Below, one piece after another: positions 43,068 to 56,827 of a DNA stretch of 64,000 nucleotides. The notes under the pieces were generated by a model. That model did not search any database, was not told the origin of the DNA, and saw only the letters and a program-made list of their open reading frames with translations. This DNA is from Saussurea involucrata (taxonomy: Eukaryota; Streptophyta; Magnoliopsida; Asterales; Asteraceae), in the NCBI GenBank assembly GCA_033807775.1, contig CM066318.1:86280879-86344878 (forward strand). Reading direction: 5' to 3'. The stretch's first letter is position 1. Each line of letters opens with the position of its first letter. The position numbers were made by a program, and so were the translations under genes.

Positions 43068-45363
43068 TGTAACACCCTCAAAATTGGAAAGAGCAACTAA
43101 ATAAAAACTTCGGTAAAATAATCAAATAAGGATGAAATCCCCTTCTACAAACCATCCTTGGAAATACCTCAATAAAAAGAACATAATAACTTCAACATTC
43201 AATACCTAAGTCATACGCCAAGACTACAAAAGGTTGGGTGTTACTCAACCCAATACAAAGTTGATATTCCCAAAAATGCGGAAGACTTCACCAAGCCACT
43301 TACTTCTTGAGCACACAACTAGCTCTCCACTCTTCACAGTGTCACTAGAACTATATCCCCACCGGGTCCTGTTGCACATGCCGACAAATATAAAAGGTTA
43401 GACTAACGCCTAGTGAGTTCAAAAGTTTTTATCATGGTTATATAATTCGTAAGACGAGAAAGGTGCAATTTAAATCATGAGTTCCAAAAAAGATTTACTT
43501 TACATGCAAACCACCCATTTTCCCACGAACACAAATTACGTGACGAATGCTCCCATATAAAACGAATCTCAAAAGTGGACTCAACCCAAAACTCACTTGA
43601 AAGGTGGAATAGTATTTGATTTCCAAAATTATAAAAACATGAATAAATCTCTATTATTCAAAGCATCCCAAACACGGATGAAGCATAAATCACAACCCAT
43701 AAAATATGGAAAACAATCCATATAAATAAAATACGTCACTGAAAACATGGATAAAATAAATACCTAAACAACACCTTTCGGTGACGGGGGAGACCCGATT
43801 CCATGGTATGTGGCGGGACACAAAGTTAAGCCGCATAATCATGCTATTGAACTACACCTCAGATCGTGACTATATTGCCTGCTTTAATAAGCTCCAACTC
43901 GAGTAGGAATTTATTGCCTGCTATAAATATAGCTACACCTCAAGTCCCACACCCAACAACGGGTGGCACCATCGTATCCCCTATTGCCTGTTGTGCCCAG
44001 CTACACCTCAAGGATACACGACCTTATTGCATGTTCATTCTCTGGTAAGTTACACCTCAAGGTTTCCATTGGACCCATATTGCCTACTTACCAGCATTCA
44101 AGAATTGGAGTCTCGACTCCTTACTTGATAACCCAAGATGTTCACCCCTCGTGCACAAGTGTTAGAACATCAAACCACAAACCAAAAATTCCGGAGTACA
44201 ACCCAAATACGCTTCCTCTCCACAACACCAGGAATGACCAAAATCCAATAACCCACATGTTCGTATTTTCAAAACGTACCACAATATAAATTATGCATGT
44301 TTCCAACAAAACACTAAAAGTGCATTTTTACCAAATAATCTCCAATTATGCAATAATTATCAAAACACGTCCATTTATACTCATTCTATCAAATTACCCA
44401 AAAGTGAGTGTTTTTCAAGATTTATAAAGACAAACACTTTAAATAATCAAGCCCACCAAATAACTCAATAATTGATAATTTCATGTAAACCATATAAACA
44501 TTTTAAAATGAACATTTTTGGCATGTACAACGTTTTCACAAATCAACTTGAACCCCCTTGCTAGATTTAGGCTAAATCTAGATTTTTCCCCAATTTGAGC
44601 TCCTTTGAAGAAACTTGAATCTTCAAGTCCAATCTTCCAAAACCTAGATCCACAAGTTTCCAACCATAAATATTCATCTCCAAACACTTACCCAAACGTA
44701 TTACATCAAAATCTTCATTTTGACCCAAAACCCCAATTTGACCTAACTTTTCTCAAAATCATCCAAACCGAAATTGGAGAAATAAAACACTAGGAAGTCA
44801 ACAATAGAGCATTTACAACTCATAACAAAGTTTAGAAACTAGGAGGATGAACTCACCACCTAGGTTTTGGTAAAAACCTAGAAAACCCTAAATTTCTTGA
44901 AGATGGAGGTGATGATGATGATGAGCTCTTGATATTTTCTTCAACTCCACCACCAAATACTCTTGTATCTTCCCAAAACTAACACTTTATCCTCAAATAG
45001 ATCTCAAAAACGAAACCATAGAAACTTGAATCAACAAAATCAGAGTTGAAATGAGAGAGATATGAAGAAATGAAGTTTGGGGCTGAAAATCGCGTTTTTA
45101 TGCAGGTCAGCGCTCGGTGAGGTTTCCCGCGTGGCTACACCCGCACCAAGACCCGCGCGCGACTCTGGTCGCCCGGTTTCTTCTTAACACTGTTTTGGCC
45201 ATAGCTTCTTCGTTTTAGCTCCGATTTCGCTCCGAAAAGAACCGTTGGACTCGTATTTAAATTTTCCATCAAACAAGACCATAAAATCTAGGATTTAATC
45301 AAAAAATACTGATTTCATATTTATCTTAAAATATCGATACCTTCCAAAACTCGGGGTGTTACA
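43068..45363 (-). repeat. 3' LTR of element E (2,296 bp)
   Basis: Matches 48767-51522 but lacks a block corresponding to about 49910-50450 of the other LTR, and has small private insertions. On the minus strand a TATA-like TGCATAAAAACG lies near 45090-45105. Confidence 0.88.
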
Positions 45364-45377
45364 ATCCTCCCAACCTT
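45364..45377 (-). other. Polypurine tract of element E
   Basis: Complement of AAGGTTGGGAGGAT, next to the LTR start. Same plan as in element A. Confidence 0.75.
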
Positions 45378-48300
45378 AAAAGAGATTTCGTCCTCGAAAT
45401 ATAGTTCCCTTACACCAAAATTCGGATTTTCCTTCTTGACATAACTGTTGTGGCAAACCCCATGCTGATACTCACAATGAATGTCCGCTTAGGCACATTG
45501 CACTTACATCCAAGTGAACGCTTAACTCACTAGAGTAGCTTCCAACCACAAAACTTCGGTTGTCTCCCAACCTTAGGTGTCCCATACTTTCCTAACGGCG
45601 GATCTCGACTTTCAATCAGCCCGCGTCTACACGCTATTAAACTTTTTCTCCAATCCACCCAAGGTTTGATCACTACCGATCCTAACGAAATCTCCAAATC
45701 CAACTGTTCCCGCTGTTGAATTGTAACTTTACTCCAACGAGCACTATTAGATTCCAAAACAGACGGTCGTCCCTGACCCATCGAATGTACAACTTCAAGA
45801 ATACGTCCAATTACCAATCATCCATTCGATAGATTCTTTTACTATTCCAGGAATGCCATCCCACTAAATCCACTTATCACAAATTTAACTTCTTAAGACC
45901 ACTACAACCGATACAAATATTTCTTAAGATTGGACTACCACACTCCAAATACACCAACGATTCAAGGCTTCAAAATCCGAAAGTTGACAACTATCCATAC
46001 CACCAAGATTAGAACCACTGTAGAACTCCATACACGAGTTCCATTCGTCGAGCATCCCCACAAAACCAAGGTTATCCACATGGTGTCTAAAGGGTCCTAC
46101 ACGTCCTTTATGCAAAAACTGACAAACCCAAAACAAGGTTGCCGAAGAGAACGGTTACCACCATCGTTAACATAAGTTACCGCGAGCCTCACCCATCCGT
46201 TACAACGAAAATACGCCGACCTTGCAAACGATACCACTCGGTTTACGGTACTAATAAGCGTCAGAACACCCATCCTTCCACCGATAGGATTCTATACGCC
46301 ATCACCTTTAACCGGGGTTGCTTAACCTTCCCAAGCCTAATGAGTTCAAAGTTGTTAAGTGACAAACTCAACAATTATGCCAATCGTAAATTTTATAGAA
46401 ATTTTCAACACCAAGGTTTTCATAACAATCAATAGTACATGTAAAAATTTACCACCACTTTACCCGGTAGTCATGCAAAATGGGCACACTCGGCCCACAA
46501 GTGAAAACTCGCTTTGGAGATTATTTGATCATTAATCGAGTTACTAACAAGTGCAAAAGTAGGCTTAACAAATTTTAAAATGAACTGTTATGGTCCTAAC
46601 ATGAATTTATTTATGTCATGTACGTATAGAAATTTCCGCAATAAGATAGCGTGCAACATGTTTGTACGAAACTTCAAAAGAGGAAATTAAACGACATCAG
46701 TTTCCAAAATTCTCTTTTTAACCATACAACGACATGAAATGAAATTCACTAACAAAAATTCACATGTGTCAGTTTGTTCGCAAAGAAACGAAGCAATCCA
46801 TATATACACCTTGGTTAAAAACATGAAATGATTTGTGTCAGTTTCAAGTTTAAAGCAAACTAACAATATGTTTTCATTGTTTGAAAATATCATCTAGAAT
46901 ATCATGAAGGAATATCAAATTAGAACATGCATGCAAACTTGCAACACTCTCCTGGTGGTTTTCCTGAAACAAATTAACATGCAACAGATAGTCCATACTA
47001 ATTTCAAAAGGGGAGACTCATTAAATCAAATTCCAAAAAAATTCTCGTTTGGCCATATAGTGACATGGAAATAAGATCTTCCAACGAGACTCACACACAT
47101 TAAAGTATTTTCTCAGAACCTAGGAAAACGGTAAGTGCATGTAATTTGGTTGATAATTAAATAAATTTAAATCGACTTCAAATTTCAAATCTTACAAACG
47201 ATGCGCATTAATGCTCCAAAATAGTGGCTACAATGCTATGCATACCAATAAATCAATATAATGCATTTGCGTGAGATGATAACAAAAGAACCAATTAACC
47301 GAAAGTGCATAAAGCAAAACATTAAGATAAACTATCATGATGCTCTTATATGCATTACTCACGCCACGTATAAATCAATTCGTACACTAAACAAGGTGTG
47401 CAAATTAGGCTAGCACAAATCTCAAAAGAGAAAACCATGCAACATCAAAGTTCCAAAAGCTACTATTTTTGGTTGCAACACAACATAAAGTAATATTTCT
47501 CTACAGAATTCGCATGAAACAAATGCTCCTTAAAACCCAAAACTTAACGCACACCAATAATTCAAGTATGAACATTACAAAGTGTCACCCATGCGTCGTA
47601 AAATTTCGTAAAATAAAACCCCATAAGACTCGACTAAACCACCATAAATTTCAATAGAACCCAATGGCACCCAAACACTTCAGCCGTGCCAAATTTCCCA
47701 TTTCCAATAATCAAATCGCATAAAGCAAAGTTATGGCTAAAATGTCACACTTTCAAAAATTCATCTTTTATTATAATATGATATAAAGAAACACTTTCAA
47801 TAAAACTCGCAGAAAATAATTCCCAATAAAGTTCCACACCAAAAATAATGGAAGGTAACTCTTCATCCAAACCTTAACATATGTGGAGGAGATGAAGATC
47901 CAATGTTAAAGTCACAAGTCGGAGTTACTTGTCTAAGACTCTAAACAACATTAAAATGTGGATAACACAGCATCCGAAAATAGCATCGGAAAATCAACGA
48001 AAATAACGAAAGTCTCAACAAAGTTTGCAATCACCTGCGGTAAAATAATTCCGTGCATGTTTAAAATCATGGTGTAAAATCTTGTACATGCTAAAATGTT
48101 TTTCCAAGATTTCGTTACTTAACCCATATGATGCTTTGGGAACAAGAGAATGATGCAATTTATTTCAAAAATAAGTTTCGTGCATTAGTTTAGTCAGCAC
48201 TCAACGTCTTAAAACCACGATCCTCAAATTCCTCCGGTCACACTATCGTCATCCGGATACTTAAACATCTTAAGGTGATAATTGAAAATTTCATCGGTTC

Positions 48301-48751
48301 ACCCTATAATTGAAAATTTCTCCTCGAATAAGATCGATTCCATAAGCCTATGGTTCTAATCCAACCAACAATTTCGACCCGAATCAGTCCACTTAATGCA
48401 ATCATCATGCTTACTGTCACTCCAAGCTACAAATGCTAAAATCATCAACCTCGTCTAACGGCTACTTGCTTAGAAACTCCTTCACTACCCCAACGGTCAT
48501 CACATCAAAGTAGTCCAAGTGTACACATGTAACTTGTAGGTTCACCATAACATGGCCAGTTGTAATTATAAACGTACCATACATGATCCTCCTTGCTACT
48601 CTAGACATAATTCTCGTTCCTAGTGACTCCATCAACCTGAATATATCCTATCTTAAAGAGCCTAATGGTGAAATTTTACTCACACCCACTTATATGAATG
48701 CTAGCTTGAGTCTAGGTATCCAAAGTCAACACCTAAATCTCTCAAACTTAA
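45378..48751 (-). other. Non-coding internal domain of element E
   Basis: 3.4 kb without any frame above 100 codons on either strand and without retroelement protein motifs. This includes the place before the polypurine tract where a chromodomain would be expected. Confidence 0.65.
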
Positions 48752-48764
48752 GCTATGATACCAA
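48752..48764 (-). other. Primer-binding site of element E (variant)
   Basis: TTGGTATCATAGC on the minus strand, one base different from the TGGTATCAGAGC of elements A, B, C and F, two bases from the LTR end. Confidence 0.7.
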
Positions 48765-48766
48765 CG

Positions 48767-51522
48767 TGTAACACCCTCAAAATTGGAAAGAGCAACTAAA
48801 TAAAAACTTCGGTAAAATAATCAAATAAGGATGAAATCCCCTTCTATAAACCATCCTTGGAAATACCTCAATAAAAAGAACATAATAACTTCAACATTCA
48901 ATATCCTAAGTCATACGCCAAGACTACAAAAGGTTGGGTGTTACTCAACCCAATACAAAGTTGTTATTCCCAAAAATGCGGAAGACTTCACCAAGCCACT
49001 TACTTCTTGAGCACACAACAAGCTCTCCACTCTTCACAGTGTCACTAGAACTATATCCCCACTGGAACCTGTTGTACATGCCGAAAAATATAAATGGTTA
49101 GGCTAACGCCTAATGAGTTCAAGAGTTTTTATCATGGTTATATAATTCGTAAGACGAGAAAGGTGCAATTTAAATCATGAGTTCGAAAAAAGATTTACTT
49201 TACATGCAAACCACCCATTTTCCCACGAACACAAATTCCGTGACGAATGCTCCCATATAAAACGATTCTCAAAAGTGGACTCAACCCAAAACTCACTTGA
49301 AAGGTGAAATAGTATTTGATTTCCAAAATTATAAAAACATGAATAAATCTCTATTATTCAAAGCATCCCAAACACGGATGAGGCATAAATCACAACCCAT
49401 AAAATATGGAAAGCAATCCGTATAAATAAAATATGTCACCGAAAACATGGATAAAATAAATACCCAAACAACACCTTTCGGTGACGGGGGAGACCCAATT
49501 CCATGGTATGTGGCGGGACACAAAGTTAAGCCGCATAACCATGTTATTGAACTACACCTCTGATCGCCACTCTATTATCTGCTTTAATAAGCTCCAACTC
49601 GAGTCGGACTTTATTGCATGCTATAAATATAGCTACACCTCAAGTCCCACACCCAGCAACAGGTGGCACCACCGTATCCCCTATTGCCTGTTGTGCCCAG
49701 CTACACCTCATGGATACACGACCTTATTGCATGTTCATTCTTTGGTAAGTTACACCTCAAAGTTTCCATTGGACCCATATTTCCTACTTACCAGCATTCA
49801 AGAATTGGAGTCTCGACTCCTTACTTGATAACCCAATATGTTCAACCCTTAACCCAAAAATTTGGAGTACAATCCAAATACGGTTCCTCTCCACAACATC
49901 GGGACATAAAATGCCATACTTCCCAAAGTGAGAATATCAAGACTCTCCATTATATAAATATGACCGACTCATATGCCTATGGATTCAATGAATTACGGTC
50001 TAAAAGTACATGACTCCACTTGAACGACACACACTCAAAGCATGTACTCTTCAAATAAAATGCAAAAAATGCAACTGACGACCAAAGCTCCACATTCAAT
50101 TGTTAAAATCCGGACAAATGTCCTCAAGACTCAATAAAGTTATAAACCAAGTCATAAGCTCAACCAAAACAATAACTTCTCATAAAAACCAAACGATGCA
50201 TTAAAACGTATGTAACCCACATTTACGCGAAAATATGCTCCATAGACACGAATTACTCAACACACTCTTAAATTAAGACACGTCATTTCCAAAGTACACA
50301 TCAAAGAGAATGTATACCAAAGGATTTACAATGGTAAGATAAATCATTTAAAATAACAATACTTAAGATTCGTCCATTAGAATACCCAAAATACATATTT
50401 TCTCAAACCAAAAGGTTTACAACTTCTAAAATGTTCACAAGGCCGGGAATGACCAAAATCCTATAACCCACATGTTCGTATTTTCAAAACGTACCACAAC
50501 ATAAATTATGCATGTTTACAACAAAACACTACAAGTGTATTTTTATCAAATAATCTCCAATTATGCAATAATTATCAAAACACTTCCATTTATACTCATT
50601 CTATCAAATTACCCAAAAATCCCAAAAGTGAGTGTTTTTCAAGATTTATAAAGACAAACATTTCAAATAATCAAGCCCACCAAATAACTCAATAATTGAT
50701 AATTTCATGTAAACCACATAAACATGTTAAAATGAACATTTTTGGCAACGTTTTCACAAATCAACTTGAGCTCCTTTGAAGAAACTTGAATCTTCAAGTC
50801 CAATCTTCCAAAACCTAGATCCACAAGTTTCCAACCATAAATATTCATCCCCAAACACTTAGAATCGTTCACCCAAACGTATTACATCAAAATCTTCATT
50901 TTGACCCAAAACCCTAATTTGACCTAATTTTTCTCAAAATCACCCAAGCCGAAATTGGAGAAATAAAACACTAGAAAGTCAACAATGGAGCATTTATAAC
51001 TCATAACAAAGTTTAGAAACTAGGAGGATGAACTCATCACTTAGGTTTTGGTGAAAACCTAGAAAACCCTAAATTTCTTGAAGATGCAGGTGATGATGAT
51101 GAGCTCTTGATCTTTGCTTCCACTCCACCACCAAATACTCTTGGATCTTCCCAAAACTAACACTCTATCCTCAAAAAGCTATAAAAACGAAACCATATCA
51201 ACTTGAATCAACAAAATCGGAGTTGAAATGAAGTTTGGGGCTGAAATCGTGTTTTTATGAAGGTCCAGCGCTCGGCGCGGTTTCCCGCGTGGCTACACCC
51301 GCGCCAAGACCTGCGCGCGACTCTGGTTGCCCGGTTTCTTCCTGAACACTGTTTTGGCCATAACTTCTTCGTTTTAGCTCCGATTTTGCTCCGGAAAGAA
51401 CCGTTGGACTCGTATTTGAGTTCTCCATCCAACAAGACCATAAAATCTACGATTTAATCTAAAATCATATTTTTCATATTTATCTTATAAGATTGATACC
51501 GTCCAAAAATCGGGGTGTTACA
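48767..51522 (-). repeat. 5' LTR of element E (2,756 bp)
   Basis: As the left LTR, plus about 530 extra bases (49910-50450). That extra part resembles, in reverse complement, the element A internal domain (shared AGTCTTG(A/G)GGACA(A/T)TTGTCCGG). Confidence 0.88.
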
Positions 51523-51543
51523 TCCCTCCTTAGCCCGACGGCT

Positions 51544-51598
51544 TTAGTATAGACAAGATCTTTTTTATGAGATTAAACAAATCTGCTCTGATACCACG
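51544..51598 (-). mobile_element. Orphan leader and primer site of an F-family copy
   Basis: Fifty-five bases match the leader of element F at 63400-63454 (TTAGTATAGACAAGATC and so on to the methionine-tRNA primer site). They adjoin the outer side of F's left LTR, where flanking DNA is expected. To the left lies the flank of element E. Confidence 0.85.
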
Positions 51599-52548
51599 TG
51601 TTGGTCCCGAAGGGTTATACAAGTTTGTAGAAGGGGGGTTGAATACAAACACACAGATTTTTTACTTTCTAAATTGTTTATTGATATAATCAAACAATTT
51701 ACAACTTGTTGCAGAACAAGATTAAGGATTAACCTAATCTAAACAAGTTAAGAACACTAAGTTTCTTGCACTAGAATTAAGACAGAGAGGAGATAAGAAT
51801 ATTAAAGATAAATATTCTAACACTAAGAAAGAGAGAAGAAGATGGCCGAGCACTTCATTTCTGAAGTAGGGTTCTTCTTATATACTGCATGCATTTAATG
51901 CATGGAAGTATTACTTTACATGTGGCAGCAGCTGATTGGTTGCATGGGTTGACCTTTGTAGACAACCTTAGTAGCCGCATGGTGTACAGTGTAGAATCAG
52001 AGTTGGTTGTACGATTCTGGACAGAAGGGATGTCCGTTCTGACATTTCGTACGGAGACGTGCAAGGGGGAAAGACAAAAGTAACTTGTAGAGTAGACCTC
52101 ATGATCAGCGTTCGTTGAACAGTTCTTTATCAGCGAATGATAAAGCTCAGCGATCGCTGAGGTCTTCTACTTGAAACTTCACGTTGAATAGACATGTCTT
52201 GCTTTGCTGATATCCGCATCAGTTCATTAGTAGACTTGTCGCTGGTTCTTGTGCTTGATCTTTGACTTCAGCGTAGAACCTTTGTTGACGTGACACTTGT
52301 CTTCAGAGATCATAAGTAAACAACTAAACTATCAGCTATCACCAAAAGTACTGAACAGGCTCAGAGCTTTATGGTGAACAGAGTTCGCTGAATATTTAAA
52401 CTTAGAGAGCGAGAGTTCCTATCAGCGGTACTGTAGAGTCATAGTACTTATCAGCGATGGTGAAACTCTAATACATATTGTTTACTTACAATTTTCACTA
52501 AGTGTTTCTAAAGGGTCATTATCAAATCACTGAGGGTTTGGATCAACA
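51599..52548 (-). repeat. 3' LTR of element F (950 bp)
   Basis: Bounded by TGTTGGTCCCG and GGATCAACA. On the minus strand a TATA box AGTATATAAG lies near 51877-51886. Its first 546 bases match 63455-64000. Confidence 0.9.
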
Positions 52549-52562
52549 ATCTCCCCCTATTT
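52549..52562 (-). other. Polypurine tract of element F
   Basis: Complement of AAATAGGGGGAGAT, directly before the LTR start (TGTTGATCC on the minus strand). Confidence 0.85.
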
Positions 52563-52819
52563 GATTATGACATAGCAATGAAGGAAAATTGCTAAATATG
52601 AAAACATAAGGATAAAAAGAACTTATAACATATTTGTCCCTTTTACTGTTTTCTGGGATCTTTTCAGTACTGATGGAGTAAAGTACATTTGCTGAAATTT
52701 TTCTTTAAACTTCGTATAAGGTTACAAAGGGAAGTAGAAAAATTACAAGTACAACAAATAAATTTACAAGTACAAAAGATGTAAGCTGATAAAGATAGAA
52801 AGATTACAAGGAAATCCTA

Positions 52820-55800
52820 TCAGCCTTCAAAAGGTTCTTCCTTAACGAGAAGTTCATCAAGGGTCATTGTTGTAGGGATCATCCAGTCAGGGACAGTTTC
52901 TCCCTGATTTCTTATTTCTTGTGCTTCTTTGAAGATTAGGGGCTTGAGATATCGTGCCTGAAGATCGCGTCTGAATTCACACCAGTAGATAAGATCCCTG
53001 AGCTGTTCGATGGGAGTGATGGGAAGCTCAGAGACACGTTGAAAGAGTTGTCCTTCATCATAGTCGTGAAAGAAGATACCATAAGGCACACTTATGACTT
53101 TTCCAGGAAAGAATCGGTCACCAGGAGGCAGAGAGGTGTCAAGCGCTGAGAGGTCAGGTTCAGGACCAAGTACTTCAGCACGTGAAAAACCAATGCATGT
53201 TTCGTTCTGGATAGTAGGACCTGAATCTGAAGGTTTAGACTTTTTCTTTGCAGAGGCCCTTCTTTGTTGAGTTGCAAGAGGAGTGGGAGGAGGAATATCC
53301 ATAACAGAAGATACCAAGTCGATCTGTCGATTTATAAGTTTCTCGACATGATCCTTGTATTTAGAACGTGAGCGCTGAATAGCTATTCTGATCTCCAACC
53401 ATTCAGAGAGACCGTACTTCGTGATAGCATCAGCATAGAAGGTTTCCGTTGTATCGTTTTCTCTGAATATCTCGACTTCAACAATTGGAACTTTGATGGT
53501 CGATTTTCCAGTGATATATACCTTGTTAATTTTGGCAGCCCGATATCGAAAGTGTACTTTCTCTTTGCACCATTTCAAGGTAGATTGAGATACCTTGGTC
53601 TTTTCTTCGATAATATTCTGGGAGTCTTCCCACAACTGACGTTAAACTTCGATGGGAGTTCTTTTCAGTGCGGGGTCTTTCACCGATTGTTGGGCAAGCT
53701 GAATGGCGAGAGCCTTTTTCTTCAGCTTCCTTTCTTTCGGCGAGTATCCTTTCAGCTCTGAGGTGATCAATGAATTCCTTCTTTGATAGTCTGAACTTTT
53801 TAGGAACAGGAACTTTGGAGCGAGGGAGGATGATTCGTTGATCCTCAAGCTTCTTGATCATTTCTTCTCTCCTTTTCTGATCCTCTTCACTTAGCTTTTG
53901 AGGAGCTAACGAAGGTCTGTTTTTGTGAGAGAGAAGTTGTTCTTCAGGTTCATCGGTCTCAGTGATTAAATCTAAGATCGGGATTATTTCTTCAGCTCTT
54001 GTGGCTGGGATTATTGTTGGTGCAGCAGTGGAGACTTCAGCTGGACCCTCAAGCAGGGGAGAGGACTAGCTGAAACACATCGATTGTTTAAGTAAGAAGA
54101 GTTGGGGAAGAAAGAGATAGAGAAAAGAATGGGGTTAAGTGTATAGAGGTTTTATGGAGAGGAGAACTGAGATTGAGAAGGGATAGAGGAGATATTGTAC
54201 CTGACAAACTGGCTTTATCTGAAGGATGGCCAGATTGCCTTCTGCAGCGAGGCCTTTGTTTTTGCCTTTATCAGCTTCAGATGCTGCAGGCTTTGTCTTA
54301 GTCGTCTCCCCTGATGGTTCATTTATCGAAATCCCTTTCACATGGACCTTCTTGGGCTCAACAAATAAGAAGTCATCATCATCATCATCATCATCATTTT
54401 TATGAGTTGATGATGGTTCGTCGTCAGAGATGTCGACAGCTTCATCGTCTTTAGATTCTTCTTCAGACTCGTCCTCATCGGCGTAAGGTTCGGTCACATC
54501 AGCAACAACTTCCTTATGTTGCTCTTCGAGTTGCTCCCCCTCAGATACAGATGGAGGTTTCTCGGTTCCCTCAGGGTTTTCAACTCCCTGAGGTTTATCA
54601 GAAGAAGCAGCAATAGCTTCAGTTTCATTTGTCTCCCCTTCTTCAGCATGGGGAAGACCTTCTTGAACCTTCTCCCCCTCTTCCTCATGATGAGGTGGGG
54701 AGGAAACAACAACATCAGCATCAGTATGAGAATCACTGTCTTCTTGGCCAGTGAGTCCCATGCATAATTCAACCACTGCTAATCTGTCATCTAGGCCAGA
54801 TATAGCAGGAGCGAGTTTTTGAAGATCCTCTCGATCTACCTTAGTAAAATGTGAAGGAGCACAGGTAGCAGCATTCAGTCGATCGAGGATTTGCTGCAGT
54901 AGATTGGTGGCGGCGCTGACATATGTCCTTAAGAAGGACACTTCTGTCTTCAGCGATGTCACTTCGCTGGACAGAGTAGTATGGGAGAGATTGAGATTGT
55001 TGATGGCTGTAGAGTTTTCAGCAAGAGTAGAAGCAAAATTTGCAATGTTGCCATCCACCTTCTCCAGATCAGCACTGGAGGCTTTCTTATCAACAATCTC
55101 GGTCAGCCTTTTCAGATTCTCTCCAGCGTCTGTAACCGCTGAAGAGTTTGTAGAGAGAGTGGTGTTGTAAGATTCCACCTTTGTGACCAGATCTTTCAGG
55201 GAGTTGTTGATATATCCTAAATTAGGACCTGAAAAAGTTATTAACTTATGAATAGAGGAAAGCTCAGAAGTTTGGGGTAGTGAGAGAGGAGTATGTGGAG
55301 TTATGTGTATACCTGCAGGATGGTTGACGAAGTCCTCGATGTTTCGATGACCTGTAAACGTTTCATAGTCGTCTTCCAGAGAGCCTTTACGCTGGGAAGT
55401 TTCCGCAGGTCCTGTAGATTGACCTATCATCCTCTGAAGATGTTCAGCATTAGTATCGCTGAGGATGACGTTTGTTGAAGAGAATGGGGGGAATATTGGT
55501 GGAGTGTCCAAAGAAAGAGTGGGAGGAGTGAAGGATGAGAAGATTGGTTGGGTGCGGAGTTCAGTGTTGGATCCGCTGATGAATACTTCTTCAGTCCTTA
55601 GAAGGTCTTAAGTAGAGGGGTTCTGTTCCAAGTTTATAACTTCAGCGTTTAGAGACGCTGAAGTTGGGATGGAAGGGGTGGCTTGAGCAGTTGTGGCAGA
55701 GCGTACCACGAAACTATCCAGCGACTCTTCTACAAGATGAGTCGTGGAGTCTTTAGCCGTTGATGGCTTGGAGGGTTGCTCCTTGGTTTTCTTGATCTTT

Positions 55801-56827
55801 TTGAAATCAAGTTGGGAAGTAGAGTGTTTCCTTTTTCGAGAAGGAGTGGAGGGTGCAGCCTGGGTATCAGCGGTGGGGATTACCACTGAAGTAGCCACAG
55901 AAGTAGAAGAAGAAGGATTAAGAATCGATAAGAGTTTATAAAGACTTACCGCATTTGGAAGGGGCTTGAAATCTAGAACTTTAGCACCAACCTGAGAGAG
56001 ACTCAGGTCTCCTACCTTTGGGTATTCATCCCCCAGTCCGTGTTGAAAGACGGCGCTGATAAACCTTGGATATGGAACGTAAGTTGGTCTATCAGCCATG
56101 TTCACCCTGAACGCCAAATCGTCGTAAATGGTTGACGCCCAATCGATGTGGAGTCCCTTCAGCAGAGCATATCCCATGGCTTGTTGGGGTTGGGATGTTT
56201 GGTCAGTTGACCCGACTTTAGTTGTTAGAGAGCTAATCAGATGAGCGAAGATGAAATTCATCTCGCTGGGCATCATAAACTTCTTGATGGCAGTTAGCTT
56301 TTTGTCAGGGTTTTTGTCTCTCCCTGTATCCCATGTGTAACCCATTGCATCAAAGAATGCAATCAGGGTTGCTCTATCAGTAGGGTTCTTTTTGGGATCA
56401 GGTAGAGGGACAAAACGGTTTTCTTTGGTACTGGCAGGAAGTTTTAGAGCACGCCTGATATGGTTGGGGTGATCTTGGAAGTACCATGGTCTGTGTCACA
56501 GAGAATGACATCGACCATTTTCTTTGGGTCTTTGGGTGAAGGAACCTGAGCTCGTCTGGCAGTATACCAGAACTGAGCGAGAAGAGAACGATGAGCAGGG
56601 GGTGCAATGGTGAGAGCATTTGAAATGGGGCAAGTTTTAAGAAAGTTCACAGCATCATCAAGATGTGTGACAGGTTTCTTTTCAGGGAAGTCGAAGAGAG
56701 CATAAGGATTATTGTGTTGAAAGGTAACTTTCTTGAGTTCGAACTTAACCTGAGGAGCTTTAGTGAATTCAGTGACCTCAGCAGCAATGGAGGTCTTATC
56801 AGCAGGAGATTCAGTAGTAGATGCCAT
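52820..56827 (-). pseudogene. Extra ORF downstream of pol (position of the SIRE env-like gene)
   Basis: Four kilobases of nearly continuous minus-strand coding sequence. Visible parts are an N-terminal region (56827-55608) of mixed helices with no family motif I can name, a Ser/Thr/Lys-rich linker, and a heptad-rich coiled coil (about 55250-54860). An acidic stretch with a nine-Asp run from a CAT repeat (54376-54402) and a basic C-terminal region follow. Breaks are a frameshift near 56445, an in-frame stop at 55608-55610, a frameshift near 53715 and a stop at 53642-53644. A possible intron (54200-54066) has GT-AG ends and preserves frame. I see no signal peptide or clear transmembrane segment, so an envelope role is not supported by sequence; position alone suggests it. 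Confidence 0.65.

Larger units (their letters stand above)
43068..51522 (-). mobile_element. LTR retrotransposon E, non-coding, full-length
   Basis: Two LTRs in direct repeat (43068-45363 and 48767-51522) bracket a 3.4-kb internal part, and the whole is flanked by TCCCT (43063-43067 and 51523-51527). On the minus strand, LTR ends are TGTAACACCCCGA...GGGTGTTACA. A primer site (TTGGTATCATAGC) follows the right LTR, and a polypurine tract adjoins the left one. No gag or pol frame exists, so this is a large non-autonomous derivative. The LTRs differ in length by 460 bases and at many positions, so it is older than element A. Confidence 0.92.
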
